Of a DNA stretch of 64,000 nucleotides, positions 1 to 11,700 are shown piece by piece. The stretch's first letter is position 1; the number at the start of each line of letters is the position of its first letter. The notes below the pieces were generated by a model. The model was not told where the DNA came from. It saw only the letters and a program-made list of their open reading frames with translations, and ran no database searches. The stretch comes from Chitinilyticum litopenaei DSM 21440 (GTDB taxonomy: Bacteria > Pseudomonadota > Gammaproteobacteria > Burkholderiales > Chitinibacteraceae), in assembly GCF_000428145.1 (NCBI RefSeq), contig NZ_ATZJ01000006.1, positions 87,724-151,723 on the forward strand, given 5' to 3'. Made by a program: the position numbers and the translations under genes.

Positions 1-1214
<1,214 letters not shown>

Positions 1215-1407
1215 AATGACGGGACGAACATTGCCGGCAAGGTGATGTCATAGTGTTTGCGGCAGGACGGGCGCTTCCGTCACAATGCGCGGATAAGCCC
1301 CGAGTTGCAGGTTTGCGCCAGCGCAATGGCGGCTTCAGGCAAGCGGGGCATAATCCCCGGCGAACACTTACCTCTCCCTCCCTCAACTGTCACAAGGTCC
1401 GACTTCC
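1215..1407. other. phoR-tal spacer
   Basis: About 190 bp without a supported gene. It must hold the tal promoter; I see no convincing -35/-10 pair and no strong terminator for phoR. Confidence 0.4.
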
Positions 1408-2490
1408 ATGAGTAGAATTGCTGCCATTCGTCCTTTCGGCCAAACCATCTGGCTGGATAACCTGTCCCGTGGCCTGATCAAGGCGGGTACCCTGCAAAAG
1501 CTGTTTGACGAAGACAAGATCGCCGGCGTGACCTCCAACCCGGCCATCTTCTACAAGTCCATTTCCAGCGATCCGCTCTACATCGAACCGCTGAACGAAC
1601 TGAAGAAAGACGCCAGCCTGACGGCCGAACAGCGCTACGAAGCACTGGTGGTGCCGGATGTGCAAGCCGCCTGCGACCTGACCATGGCCATGTACAAGGA
1701 CAGCCAGGGCCAGGATGGCTACGTCAGCCTGGAAGTCTCGCCGACGCTGGCCAATGACGCGCAGGGCACCATCGACAACGCCAAGCGCCTGTGGGCCACG
1801 ATCAACCGCCCGAACGCAATGATCAAGGTACCGGCGACGGATGCCGGCGTGGTGGCGTTTGAAGAACTGATCGCCTCGGGCATCAACGTCAACATCACCC
1901 TGATGTTCAACCTGAAGCACGTCGATAACGTACTGACCGCCTACATCCGCGGCCTGGAAGCGCGTGCCGCCGCCGGCCTGCCCGTCGACGGCGTGCGCGC
2001 CGTTGCCTCGGTCTTCCTCTCGCGCGTGGACAGCCTGATCGACCCGCAACTGGAAGCCATCGGCAGTGCCGAAGCGCTGGCCCTGCGCGGCAAGGTTGCC
2101 AAATCCTTCGTCAAGGTCGCCTACCAGCACTACAAGCAGCTGTTCCACGGCAGCCGCTTTGCCGCACTGAAGGCGCTGGGCGCTCATCCGCAGCGTCTGC
2201 TGTGGGCATCGACCGGCACCAAGAACAAGGCCTACAGCGACGTGATGTATGTCGAGGACCTGATCGGCCCGGAAACCGTCAACACCGTTCCGGACGCCAC
2301 GCTGGACCTGTTCCGCGACCACGGCAATGCCGCCAACACGCTGGACACCAACATCGACGACGCCGTGGCCACCATGGCGGCAGTACGCAAGCTGGGCATC
2401 AACTACAATCTGGCCGGCGAGCAATTGCAGACCGATGGCCTGAAGCAATTCGAAGAGGCCTTTGCCAAGCTGCTGGACCTGACCAAGTAA
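1408..2490 (+). CDS. tal: Transaldolase
   Basis: Transfers a dihydroxyacetone unit between sedoheptulose-7-phosphate and glyceraldehyde-3-phosphate in the non-oxidative pentose phosphate pathway; cytoplasmic. The 360-aa protein carries the N-terminal motif GVTSNPAIF and the Schiff-base lysine in MIKVPATDAG (about K140). Its length fits the longer bacterial transaldolase subfamily rather than the roughly 317-aa TalB type. It starts at ATG and is followed by a good intrinsic terminator, so it is probably monocistronic. Confidence 0.93.
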   Translation: MSRIAAIRPFGQTIWLDNLSRGLIKAGTLQKLFDEDKIAGVTSNPAIFYKSISSDPLYIEPLNELKKDASLTAEQRYEALVVPDVQAACDLTMAMYKDSQGQDGYVSLEVSPTLANDAQGTIDNAKRLWATINRPNAMIKVPATDAGVVAFEELIASGINVNITLMFNLKHVDNVLTAYIRGLEARAAAGLPVDGVRAVASVFLSRVDSLIDPQLEAIGSAEALALRGKVAKSFVKVAYQHYKQLFHGSRFAALKALGAHPQRLLWASTGTKNKAYSDVMYVEDLIGPETVNTVPDATLDLFRDHGNAANTLDTNIDDAVATMAAVRKLGINYNLAGEQLQTDGLKQFEEAFAKLLDLTK

Positions 2491-2510
2491 ACAGGCTCAC
2501 TTCCGGCAAC

Positions 2511-2538
2511 AAACCCGCAGCTTGCTGCGGGTTTTTAT
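2511..2538 (+). terminator. Rho-independent terminator of tal
   Basis: Perfect inverted repeat AAACCCGCAG / CTGCGGGTTT with a 4-nt loop, followed by a T-rich run, 20 bp after the tal stop. Confidence 0.9.
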
Positions 2539-2594
2539 TTGTGCGCGAGGTATGCTCCGGCATCCCTTATGCGAGATTGGTCCGAGACACATCC

Positions 2595-2978
2595 ATGGCA
2601 AGGTATTACCCAAAGCTGCATTTCTCGCCTCGCCACGCCCTTCTGGCCGCCGCGCTGCTGGGCACGGAAATCGCCATCGGCAGCCTGTTCGACGACCGCT
2701 TCATCCGCCCCTATCTCGGCGACGTGCTGGTCATTCCGCTGCTGTACTGCCTCATCCGCAGCGCCTGGCAGGGCGCGCAAAGCAGCCTGCCCTGGCTGTT
2801 GCTTGCGCTTGGTTTGCTGGTCGAAGGCGCACAATGGCTGCGGCTCGCCGACCTGCTGGCGCGGCCGGATCCATCCTTGCTGCGCACGGTGATCGGCACG
2901 CATGCCGATCCGCTCGATGTGCTGGCCTATCTGGCCGGAACGCTGGCCATTGTCGCGTTGCGACGCACCAGACGCTGA
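2595..2978 (+). CDS. DUF2809-type small membrane protein
   Basis: 127-aa hydrophobic protein with about four membrane segments. It carries the DUF2809-like signature FIRPYLGDVLVIPLLYC near residues 37-53 and an acidic EGAQ motif in a later helix. Function is unknown; the family is loosely VanZ-like. The ATG at 2595 starts at the expected N-terminus; the frame is open much further upstream, but only through tal. It has no partner gene here. Confidence 0.75.
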   Translation: MARYYPKLHFSPRHALLAAALLGTEIAIGSLFDDRFIRPYLGDVLVIPLLYCLIRSAWQGAQSSLPWLLLALGLLVEGAQWLRLADLLARPDPSLLRTVIGTHADPLDVLAYLAGTLAIVALRRTRR

Positions 2979-3146
2979 GCATACGGCCACTCCTCCCCAC
3001 GCATTTCGCCCTGCCTGCAGGCCAATACCGGGCACAAACGACGCCATGCTGGCGCGGGTGAAGCACGGCCGCAGCCGATTTCGCCAGCAACAGCGGCGGG
3101 ACGACCGGAACGGCAGGGATTCAGAAGCTTGCACGGCAGCAATGAA
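2979..3146. other. Spacer between convergent genes
   Basis: About 170 bp between the DUF2809 gene and the chitinase terminator. No gene or clear signal seen. Confidence 0.4.
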
Positions 3147-3176
3147 AAACGGGCAGGTCTTGCGACCTGCCCGTTT
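3147..3176 (-). terminator. Rho-independent terminator of the chitinase gene
   Basis: Inverted repeat AAACGGGCAGGTC / GACCTGCCCGTTT with a 4-nt loop. The A-run on the left becomes a T-run on the minus strand. It starts about 33 bp after the chitinase stop. Confidence 0.9.
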
Positions 3177-3209
3177 ACTGGACTTGCGTCCCGGAACTAT
3201 CCGTAAAGC

Positions 3210-5915
3210 TTATTGCAGCTTGGCAACCGGCTTGTTCGGGTATTCCTGGCTTACTGCGTACTCCTTGCCACCGATGGTCACAACATAGTTGGACGGACCG
3301 GAGATCGGCAGGTGGTAGTTCAGGGTGATGTCCATGCTTGCGCCCGGAGCCAGGGATTGCCAACCCGGGATCGCGAACTCGGCAGTGTGGAAGTCGCCCT
3401 TGAAGCCGCCCACGTTGTTACCAGTATGTTCGGTAGCAACAGTCTTCAGGCCTGCGCCGGACTGGTCGGTCATGGCGCCCGGAGCGGATACCGGGTACTG
3501 GAAGCGTACCTTGGTGCCACCCGGGATGGTGGACGTACCCTTGTTGGTGATCTTCAGCTTCGGATTCAGCGGATAGTTCTGGTCACCGAGCTTGAAGTCG
3601 GTCACGTCGAACTGCAGAGCAACCGCTTCGGCCGGCATGGCGGTCTTGGCGCGGGTTGCACCCATCGGCGATGCGTTACGGAAGTTGGACGCCAGCAGAC
3701 GAGTCAGAGTCGAACCGATCTGGTATTCGCCCTTCGCGGCATTCCAGTCGTAGTCACCAGCCAGTTCCCAGAACATTGCGCCGCCGATGCCGTTGGCGTT
3801 GATCCACTCGGCCTTCTTCTGGATGGATTGCTCATCTTCAGTGGAGATGAACACCTTCTTCTGGGCATTCCACAGCCACGGTGCAACCAGGGTTGCATCA
3901 TAGTGACGGGTGTAGGTGCCGACGATGTCGGAAGCCTTCAGGCCGTACATGCTCAGGTAGGAGCCAGCGATGCCCTTTTCCAGGTTCTTGGCGTGCCACA
4001 TCGGGTTGGAACCGGCGCCCATCTCGTTGCCGTTCTGATCCTTGTCATGCCAGATGTTGTCGATGCCCATGGCGCCAACACCACACTCGGTCAGACCCGG
4101 GCCGCAGTTGGTGGACTTGGCGGAAGTACCCCACAGGCCGTTGGTGCCACCGGTTACATCCTTGTGACCACGGGTGTAGTACGGAACGCCAACGTTGATA
4201 CGGCCAGCCGGCAGCGAACCGCGGAAGTAGCGGTAAGCCCAGTCGGTGTTCAGGTAACCGATGCCGCCGTAAGCCGCAGTCGAGTACACCGACCACTTGG
4301 CCAGCTCGGCATCCTTGCCGTCGTCGAACAGCGCAGCGTTCGGACCAACGAACTCGTTCCAGGCGCCGTGCAGGTCATACGTCATCATGTTGACGTAATC
4401 CATGTATTTCACGGACTGGTAGGTTTCCATGCCGCGCAGCAGGTAGCCGGACGACGGCGAAGCGATGGTCAGCATGTAGTACTTGCCATCCTGCACGCTG
4501 GCTTGGTCCAGCTTGTCGCGCAGCACACGCATCAGTTCGCGGTAGGAAGCCTGCAGGCCCTTCAGGCGCGGCTCGGAGATCGCCCAGTCGAGCGGGTTGC
4601 CGGCCTTGGCCATGGTGGTCGGATATTCGTAATCCAGATCCGCGCCGTCGAAGTTGTACTTGCGCAGGAACGCGACGGTGGAATCGGCGAAGGCGTTGAT
4701 GCCGGCATGGTTGATGGAACCATCGGCATTGGTGGTCATGGTGTAGAAGCCACCGGAAGCCACGCGATTGCCGTCAGCACCGAAGTAGCCGCCGGTTTCA
4801 GCCCAGCCACCGATGGACACCAGGGTCTTCACGCCCGGGTTCAGCTTCTTGTACTTGTTCAGCAGGTTGAAATGGCCCTTGTACGGCAGGGTCGGATCCA
4901 TTTCGGCGCCCGGTACGCCCGGCCATTCCATATCGGTGGCTTCGTTGCCCGGAACGTTTTCGTTTACGGAAACGCGGTTGTTGCTGTCAATGTGCGCGAA
5001 GGCGTAGTTGATGTGCGACAGGTCTTGCCACGGGATGTCCTTGGCCAGATAGGCAACCTGGCCATTCTTGCCGGTACGCCAGCTGGTGAAGTAGCCGATC
5101 ACGCGGCGCTTCAGGCCATTGCCCAGTTTTTCACGGCCTTCGGCGTCGTACACGGTGCAATACGGTACGTTGGCGACGCTGGATACCAGGCCATCCGGCT
5201 GACAGTTGCTGGCAACCGGACCAGTCGGGGTCGGGGTGGCAGTCGGAGTCGGAGTAGCGGTCGGGGTGGCGGTAGCCGTCGGAGTTGCAGTCGGGGTAGC
5301 GGTTGCGGTCGGGGTAGCCGTCGGAGTAGCAGTCGCGGTCGGAGTGGCCGTCGGGGTTGCAGTCGCGGTCGGGGTAGCCGTCGGGGTAGCGGTGGCAGTC
5401 GGCGTGGCAGTCGGGGTAGCGGTTGCGCCGCAAGCGCCCAGATCCTTCCAGGGGCCCCATTCGGCACTGCTCGGTGCGTCGGTAGTCCACCACTTGGCTT
5501 CGTAGTTGCGGCCGTTATAAGTCACCTTCTGACCACCGGTGTACGGCGTGCCAGCTTTCCAGTCCGGATAGCAAGTGCTGGTACCGGTTGGGGTGGCAGT
5601 CACGGTCGGAGTGGCCGTCGGGGTAGCCGTAGCAGTCGGGGTAGCGGTCGGCGTTGCGGTAGCTGTCGGAGTCGGAGTCGGGGTAGCGGTACCACCGGTT
5701 ACCAGCTTCCACAGCGTGGGAGTGGACGCCGGATTCCAGTTGGCGCCAACGTAGGCGGTATGCGTTACCAGAGCCTGGTAGGTAGAGCCGCTGTAGGACA
5801 CCAGGGCGCCGGCATTGTAGGTGTTGCCTTCTTGCCAAGCGGGATTGGCGTAGGCATATGAAGCCAGCATGGCCGCCGGCAGGATTGCCAGCGCTTTAAC
5901 GTTGAAAGGGGACAT
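3210..5915 (-). CDS. Secreted GH18 chitinase with two chitin-binding modules
   Basis: 901-aa secreted endochitinase. Order of parts: signal peptide (about 1-23); CBM5/12-type module (24-74, WQEGNTYNAGALVSY); Thr/Pro/Ala linker (76-110); second CBM5/12-type module (about 111-160, DWKAGTPYTGGQKV); second linker (163-231); GH18 barrel (about 262-760); C-terminal beta-sandwich. The GH18 motif DGADLDYEYP supplies D423, D426, D428 and the acid/base E430. A good GAGGAG ribosome site precedes the ATG. The roughly 520-bp A/T-rich upstream region and strong terminator suggest a stand-alone regulated gene. Hydrolyses chitin outside the cell; export beyond the inner membrane by type II secretion is inference. 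Confidence 0.95.
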   Translation of the reverse strand: MSPFNVKALAILPAAMLASYAYANPAWQEGNTYNAGALVSYSGSTYQALVTHTAYVGANWNPASTPTLWKLVTGGTATPTPTPTATATPTATPTATATPTATPTVTATPTGTSTCYPDWKAGTPYTGGQKVTYNGRNYEAKWWTTDAPSSAEWGPWKDLGACGATATPTATPTATATPTATPTATATPTATPTATATPTATPTATATPTATPTATATPTATPTPTATPTPTGPVASNCQPDGLVSSVANVPYCTVYDAEGREKLGNGLKRRVIGYFTSWRTGKNGQVAYLAKDIPWQDLSHINYAFAHIDSNNRVSVNENVPGNEATDMEWPGVPGAEMDPTLPYKGHFNLLNKYKKLNPGVKTLVSIGGWAETGGYFGADGNRVASGGFYTMTTNADGSINHAGINAFADSTVAFLRKYNFDGADLDYEYPTTMAKAGNPLDWAISEPRLKGLQASYRELMRVLRDKLDQASVQDGKYYMLTIASPSSGYLLRGMETYQSVKYMDYVNMMTYDLHGAWNEFVGPNAALFDDGKDAELAKWSVYSTAAYGGIGYLNTDWAYRYFRGSLPAGRINVGVPYYTRGHKDVTGGTNGLWGTSAKSTNCGPGLTECGVGAMGIDNIWHDKDQNGNEMGAGSNPMWHAKNLEKGIAGSYLSMYGLKASDIVGTYTRHYDATLVAPWLWNAQKKVFISTEDEQSIQKKAEWINANGIGGAMFWELAGDYDWNAAKGEYQIGSTLTRLLASNFRNASPMGATRAKTAMPAEAVALQFDVTDFKLGDQNYPLNPKLKITNKGTSTIPGGTKVRFQYPVSAPGAMTDQSGAGLKTVATEHTGNNVGGFKGDFHTAEFAIPGWQSLAPGASMDITLNYHLPISGPSNYVVTIGGKEYAVSQEYPNKPVAKLQ
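5224..5430 (-). repeat. Tandem repeat coding the long chitinase linker
   Basis: Degenerate 12/18-bp tandem repeats on the minus strand encoding repeated TATPTATPT units (residues about 163-231). Low-complexity Pro/Thr/Ala linker between the second CBM and the GH18 domain; likely variable in length between strains. Confidence 0.85.
5586..5692 (-). repeat. Tandem repeat coding the short chitinase linker
   Basis: Same TATPT-type repeat as the long linker, residues about 76-110, between the two CBM5/12 modules. Confidence 0.85.
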
Positions 5916-6437
5916 CAGAAGAGCTCCTCATTGATTTTTATGGCGATAACCCAAACGGGCAACCGGCCCAGCCCCTTCTTTGCGTGTCGGCGTAATCCTT
6001 GTAAGAATCTCGGCCATTTTTATGCGCTTGATTGACGATTTGGGGGCTTGTTAATCCAGTCGCAGGGTCATTACCTCCGAACTGTAACGACTTGTCAATA
6101 CGTGTAGCGCGAACTTTTCGGATAAAGGATTTACCCTATTACTTACAGAATCGAAAGACTACATCACTACTCGCCCCCGCCATCACAGCCGCAGCACAGC
6201 AATCAAATAAAATTCATTAAAATCATCAAGATAAAATCAAAAAGCAACTCAAAAAGCCATTAAATTAGCATAAACTTATGTAACAAATACATGTCGAAAC
6301 AATGTAGTTTGTCAGCTTTACAGTCATGACACTTCACTCATTTTGCTGTGCAAAAACCACGAAACAGCCGCCCGCTGCCGCGTTGACAGGCTGCTCATGA
6401 CAACAAATTGCTTTCACCATAATTTCTTCTGCGTTGG
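5916..6437. other. A/T-rich intergenic region upstream of the chitinase gene
   Basis: About 520 bp, clearly richer in A/T than the rest (especially 6190-6350). No gene-like frame with a ribosome site. It must contain the chitinase promoter and regulatory sites; I cannot point to a specific hexamer pair with confidence. Confidence 0.5.
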
Positions 6438-8795
6438 CTAACGCAACTCGATCAGCACAACCCGGCTGCTGCTGCGCCCGGCATCATCCACCACGCTGAG
6501 CACAATGCGCCCGGCTTGCTGCGGCCGCCAGGCCAGACCCGCACCGCCGGCTGCCGTACTGCCGATCAGGCTGCGGTCGGCAAACCAGTACAGGGTGCGC
6601 ACGCCGGCTGCGGCCGTTGCCTGCAGCGCGATACTGTCCTCCCCGTCGCCCAGCACATAGACCACGTCGCGCAGCGGTGAACGGATCAGCGGTGGCGCAG
6701 CGGATGACTCGGCCCCCTCGCCGCAGCTGGCCTGCGGCGGCACGCGGCGCGGCATGCCAGCCTCGCGAAACAGCCGCGCCAGATCGGACGGCCAGAACTC
6801 GAATACCTCGGCGCGCACGTAGCGCGCATCGAAGGGCGGACAGGCCGCCGCGCCGCTGCGCGTGTCGATCATCACCGGCCGGTGCAGCTCGCTGACGCGG
6901 ATCGGCGACTTGCCGGGGATGAACCAGCCATCGACCACGCGCGGGCACCACTGGTTGGGCAGGTCGCCGCTGTCGGCACAAATGCGCGTGCGGATCACGC
7001 CGGGCGGCGGCAGACGTGCTGGCCGGGCCTCGCCACTGGCCAGCTGCAAGGCGTCGGCGATGCGGAAAAACAGCGGCGCGGCCATGTCGAGCCCCACCAG
7101 CGCCGGGTTGCCGCGCCCGTCGAAATTGCCCAGCCACACGACGACCACATAAGGGCCGACGACGCCCGCCGTCCATGCATCGCGAAATCCCCAGGACGTT
7201 CCCGTCTTCCACGCCACCGGCCAGCCCTGCCTGCGCGCCTGCGCCAGCGCATCCGGGCGCGGATTCTGCTCGAGCATGTCGAGCACCAGAAAACTCGCCT
7301 CCGGCGACAGCAGTCGCGGGCCGTCGCGCGGCGGCTCGTCCTCGGCAAAGCGCAAGGGCCGCGCCAGCCCCTGATTGGCCAGCATCGCATACAGGCCGGC
7401 CAGCTCCTGCATCGTCAGCTCGCCGCCGCCCAGCGCCAGCGCCAGGCCGTAATGCGCCTCGCTTTGCAGGCCGGACACGCCGGCCATCTTCAGGGTGTCG
7501 TAGAGGTTCGGATGCCTGAGCTGGCTTGCCAGCCACACCGCCGGCACATTGCGGCTGCGCGTCAGCGCGTCGGTGGCATTCACCGGTCCGGCAAAGCGGC
7601 CGTCGAAGTTTTCCGGCTGGAAGGGGCCAAAGGCCGATGGCGCGTCCTTGAGCACGCTGCGCGGGTGGATCAGCCCCTGATCGATCGCCAGGCCATAAAG
7701 CAGCGGCTTGAGCGTCGAGCCGGGCGAGCGGCGGCCCAGCGTTCCATTGACCTGACCGGCGATGCCGGAATCAAAGTAATCGGCCGAACCAAGCAGTGCA
7801 CGCACGCCCATGTCGCGCGTGTCGACGATCATCGCGCTGGCATTGTGCACGCCGCGCGCGCCGACCTGCTCGAGATAGCGCGCCACCTGGCGCTCGAGCA
7901 GACGCTGCAGCCGCGCATCGACCGTGGTGACCAGGCGTGCCGGTGGCGCGGCAGCGCGCCCGCCCAGCTGCTGCTCGACCAGATGCGGCGCCAGAAAAGG
8001 CAACTGGTGCAGGCGTCGCGCCGGCACCGGCAGCTGCAAGATCTGCCTTTCACTCTCGCTGATTGCATACCCTGCCACGATCCACTGGGCAAACAAACGC
8101 TGCCTTGCCCTCTGGAGCGATACCCCGGAGGCTTGCCGTTGATTGGGCGCCTGCGGGATCACCGCCAGCGTCATCGCCTCGGGCAGCGTCAGCTGGTGGG
8201 CCGGCTTGCCGAAGTAGATCAGGCTGGCCGCCGCCACGCCCTCGATATTGCGCCCGTACGGCGCGACATTCAGGTAGGCCTCCAGCAGCTCGCGCTTGCC
8301 GTAGCGCGCCTCCAGCCACAAGGCCAGACCGATCTGCTGCAGCTTGCCGGCGGGGTCGCGCGTGTCGAGCCGGTACAGCAGCCGCGCCAGCTGCATCGTT
8401 AGCGTCGAGCCGCCCTGGCGGCTGCCACCGGTGTAGGTCGCCACGGCCGCGCGCGCGAGCGCGTAGGGATTGACGCCGGGATGCCAGTAAAACCAGCGGT
8501 CTTCATACAGCTGCACCGCGTCGACCAGCTGCGGCGACATCTGCTCGAGCGGAATCCACAGCCGGTAACGCTCGTCGCTGGCCAGCGTCAGGCGCAGCAA
8601 CTGGCCATCGCGGCTCATCACCGCGGTGGAGCCTGGCAGCCAGTGCGACAGCGGCGGGTGCGGCCACAGGCGCAGCACGAGCAGCAGCAAGGCGAGCAGC
8701 AGCAGGACTCGCCGCCAGCGCTTGCGCCAATACCAGCGGGCCACCGCCGTCACGGTGGCCCGCATCGTCATGACGGCCACGGCAAGCCGACCCAC
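6438..8795 (-). CDS. pbpC: Penicillin-binding protein 1C (bifunctional peptidoglycan synthase)
   Basis: 785 aa: short cytoplasmic N-terminus, one membrane helix (about 28-42), GT51 transglycosylase (EDRWFYWHPG and GGSTLTMQLARLL), a transpeptidase with SxxK in PGSTLKPLL (about S360), SRN and KTGTS, and a C-terminal PBP1C-specific domain. It polymerises and cross-links glycan strands in the periplasm. The GTG at 8795 overlaps the stop of the upstream alpha-2-macroglobulin gene by one base (TAGTG). ATG codons at 8771 and 8765 are alternative starts. The tight coupling to an alpha-2-macroglobulin gene is the known pbpC-yfhM arrangement. Confidence 0.94.
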   Translation of the reverse strand: MGRLAVAVMTMRATVTAVARWYWRKRWRRVLLLLALLLLVLRLWPHPPLSHWLPGSTAVMSRDGQLLRLTLASDERYRLWIPLEQMSPQLVDAVQLYEDRWFYWHPGVNPYALARAAVATYTGGSRQGGSTLTMQLARLLYRLDTRDPAGKLQQIGLALWLEARYGKRELLEAYLNVAPYGRNIEGVAAASLIYFGKPAHQLTLPEAMTLAVIPQAPNQRQASGVSLQRARQRLFAQWIVAGYAISESERQILQLPVPARRLHQLPFLAPHLVEQQLGGRAAAPPARLVTTVDARLQRLLERQVARYLEQVGARGVHNASAMIVDTRDMGVRALLGSADYFDSGIAGQVNGTLGRRSPGSTLKPLLYGLAIDQGLIHPRSVLKDAPSAFGPFQPENFDGRFAGPVNATDALTRSRNVPAVWLASQLRHPNLYDTLKMAGVSGLQSEAHYGLALALGGGELTMQELAGLYAMLANQGLARPLRFAEDEPPRDGPRLLSPEASFLVLDMLEQNPRPDALAQARRQGWPVAWKTGTSWGFRDAWTAGVVGPYVVVVWLGNFDGRGNPALVGLDMAAPLFFRIADALQLASGEARPARLPPPGVIRTRICADSGDLPNQWCPRVVDGWFIPGKSPIRVSELHRPVMIDTRSGAAACPPFDARYVRAEVFEFWPSDLARLFREAGMPRRVPPQASCGEGAESSAAPPLIRSPLRDVVYVLGDGEDSIALQATAAAGVRTLYWFADRSLIGSTAAGGAGLAWRPQQAGRIVLSVVDDAGRSSSRVVLIELR

Positions 8796-11700
8796 TACGG
8801 CTTGACGATCTGCAGCTTGCCCGGCAGGCCGCGCGCCTGGATGCTGCGCTGGTACATCGCCTCGGCGAACGGCGCCGGAGCGGTGTAGCTGCCGGCATGC
8901 GTGGCGCGCACGCGGTAGACGAAGGTCTGCGCCTCGGCGCCGACATAGCCATACAGCACGACGCGGTCTTCGCGAACGTCGAGCGACTCCAGCGGCCAGT
9001 TTGACTGCTTGGGCTCGCCGATCTGCGGCTGCCAGGCCGGAACGGCGGCCTCTTCTTCCATACCCTCGCCACTATCGCCCTGTGGCCCCTGCTCTTCCTT
9101 GGCTGGCGAGCGATACACCACCTCAACCCCGCCCGGCAACAGATCGACCAGCGCCACCTGAGCCACGCCTTGCTTGCCCGTGGCGCGCACGCGCAGACGG
9201 ATCAGGAACTCCTCGCCGATCTTCGGCGACTTCAGTTCCTTGCCGTCGACCCCCAGGTAGTCGCGGGTGATTTCCAGCCCCTGCTTGAGCTCGGTCGCCG
9301 GCGTCTTGCGATCGAAGCCCGACTCCGCCAGCGCGTAGAAGGCCGGGCCTTCGCCCTTGCGTTGCAGGCTCACGCCCTCTGCCTGTGCCGAGAGCGGCGC
9401 ACGCGCCTGCAACCCTGCGGGCAGCGTCAGCGCGACGGGCTGACCGCCGCGCAGCTCGCTGGCCGACACGCTCAGCCCGCTGGCGCGCGCCTGCGCATCC
9501 CAGGCATCGAGGGCCAGCAGCAGGTAGGCGGCGGTCAGCGACTGGTAGCGCTGAACTGATATCTGCTGCCCCAGGCGGTTCAGGACCTCGGGCTTGAGCT
9601 GGCCGGCCTCGACCGGGAAATGCTTCGCGATCAGATAGAGCTTGCCGGCGTCGTGGCGCAGGCCGTCGTAATACGGATCGTCCTGGGCGACCTGCTGTTC
9701 GCCGCGCCAGGGCACGCCGCTCAGCACCTTGCCCGCCAGCGCCTCCTGCTTCAGCAGCTTGTAGCTGGCCGCCACATACGCCGCGGTCAGATCCCGCTGC
9801 CAAACCTTGGCGTAGCGGCGGTCGAGCTCCTGCTGCAGGCTGGCCAGATGGCCGCTCGTCATCACGCCCATCCGGCTCAGCAGATAAATCGCCTGGGCGC
9901 GGTCGCGCGCGCCGGACAGGCCGCGGCTTTCACCCGCGGCGCGCTGCTCCAGCCAGTCCTCGCCCAAGCGCAGCATGTCCGGCGGCACCGCCAGGCCGCG
10001 CTCGCGCGCCTCGACCAGATATTGCATCGCGTGCAGGCTGGCCAGCTCGCTGCCCTGCGGGCTGATTCCCCACAGGCCGAAGCCGCCGTCGTCACCCTGG
10101 CGCTCGCGCAAGGTGCGCAGCGTCGACTGGAAGACCTGCAGCGCACGGCCCGAGCCGCGCTCGGCGGCTGGCGTGAGCAAGAGCGCGGGCAGCGCCTTGC
10201 TGACCAGCTGCTCGGTGCAGCCATAGGGATAGTCGTCCAGATACTGGGCCAGACCCGTGGCCCAGACCAGCGGCGAGCCGCCGGCGGCAATCGTCACCTT
10301 GCGATGCTCGGGGTAGAGCGCGCGCGTCAGCGGCTGCTGCATGCTGTCCTTGCTGAAGCTGGCGACGGTGAGCTGCGTGCGATAGGCGCTGGCCGGACGC
10401 ACGCTGATGCTGTCGACCGCCCTGCCCTGCTTGCCTGGCAGATTGGCTGCGCTGGCGACAAAGCGCACCGGCATGTCGCCCAGCACCTCGGTTGCGCGCA
10501 CGGTAAGCTCGGCCACCTGCTCCTGCTGCGGCGCCAGATCAAGCGCCACCGGGCCCTTGACGATCTGCAGCCCACGGCCCAGCGTCGCCTGGATGTTCAC
10601 CTTCGCGCGCTGCGGCATGTTGTTGAAGACACCGACGCTGACGGTGAATTCGTCGCCTGGCGTCACCGCCGGCGGCACATTGGGCGAAAGGATCAGGTCG
10701 CCCTTCACCACGACACCCACTTCGTGAACGCCGATGCGATCGGCATTTACCGCTACCGCGAACACACGCAGCTTGCCGTTATAGGTATCCGGAATCTGCC
10801 AGTTCAGCGTTTTGGCCTGCGGGCCGATGTCGAGCATTCCCGACCAATACGCGACCGGCGGCTGGCGTTTGCGCTTGAATGGATTCAGATGCCGGCCCAG
10901 CGCGCCCTCGGCATCACCGCCGGGCGCAGCCGCCGCCTGCAGGCGCGAGAATTCCGGCAGCAGCAGATCGAGAATCTGCGAGGTCTGCACATCGAGCGAC
11001 TTCTTTTGAAAGAAGAAATCGAGCGGCGCCGGCGTCTTGTAGCGCGCCACCTGCAGGATGCCTTCGTCAACGGCGACCAGCACCGCGCGCCCCGGCTGCG
11101 TGCTTTGCAGCGTCATCGCCAGCTGCTGGCCCGGCCTAGCCTCGGCAGAAACGCCGACTTTCACGTCAAGTTTGCGACGGTCGCGGTTGATCGCGAACGG
11201 CGCCACGCCATAAGACAAGGGGCTCATGAAGACTTCGCTCGACGCCGGGTCGCGCAGGAACTGCACGCTGACGTAGGCATTGCCCTCCAGCCCTTCGGGA
11301 ACAACAATCTTCTGCACCGAGCTGGTGGTGTCGGCCTTGAACCACACATGCTGGTATACCTTGTCACGCTCAATGGTGATAAGGCCTGCACCGGTATACG
11401 GTGCCCGGATATTCAGCTCGACCGTTTCACCCGGCGCGTAATCGCGCTTGTTGAGCTTGAGCTGCAGCTCGGCATTGCGCTCGAGCGAACGGCTGAGGTT
11501 GGCGTCACCAGCCACGCTGTATTCGAGGCGGTTGAGCTCGTTGCCCTCGGCATCCTTCACGATCAGCGCAAAATCGCCCGGCTCGGCTGTCGGCAAGGAC
11601 AGATTGCTGGCGGCGGCCGGCAGGCTCAGCGCTTTCTCCTCGCGCAGCACTTCCTTCTTGCGCGACTCGTACTTGTACGTGCCATCGCCCTGCTTGGTCA

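Noticed and set aside
5224..5430. CRISPR-like regular repeats
   Set aside because: Repeats have no unique spacers and encode the chitinase linker in frame.
3213..5861. Open plus-strand frame opposite the chitinase with Gly/Arg/Val repeats
   Set aside because: Mirror of the Thr/Pro/Ala linker repeats; no independent evidence.
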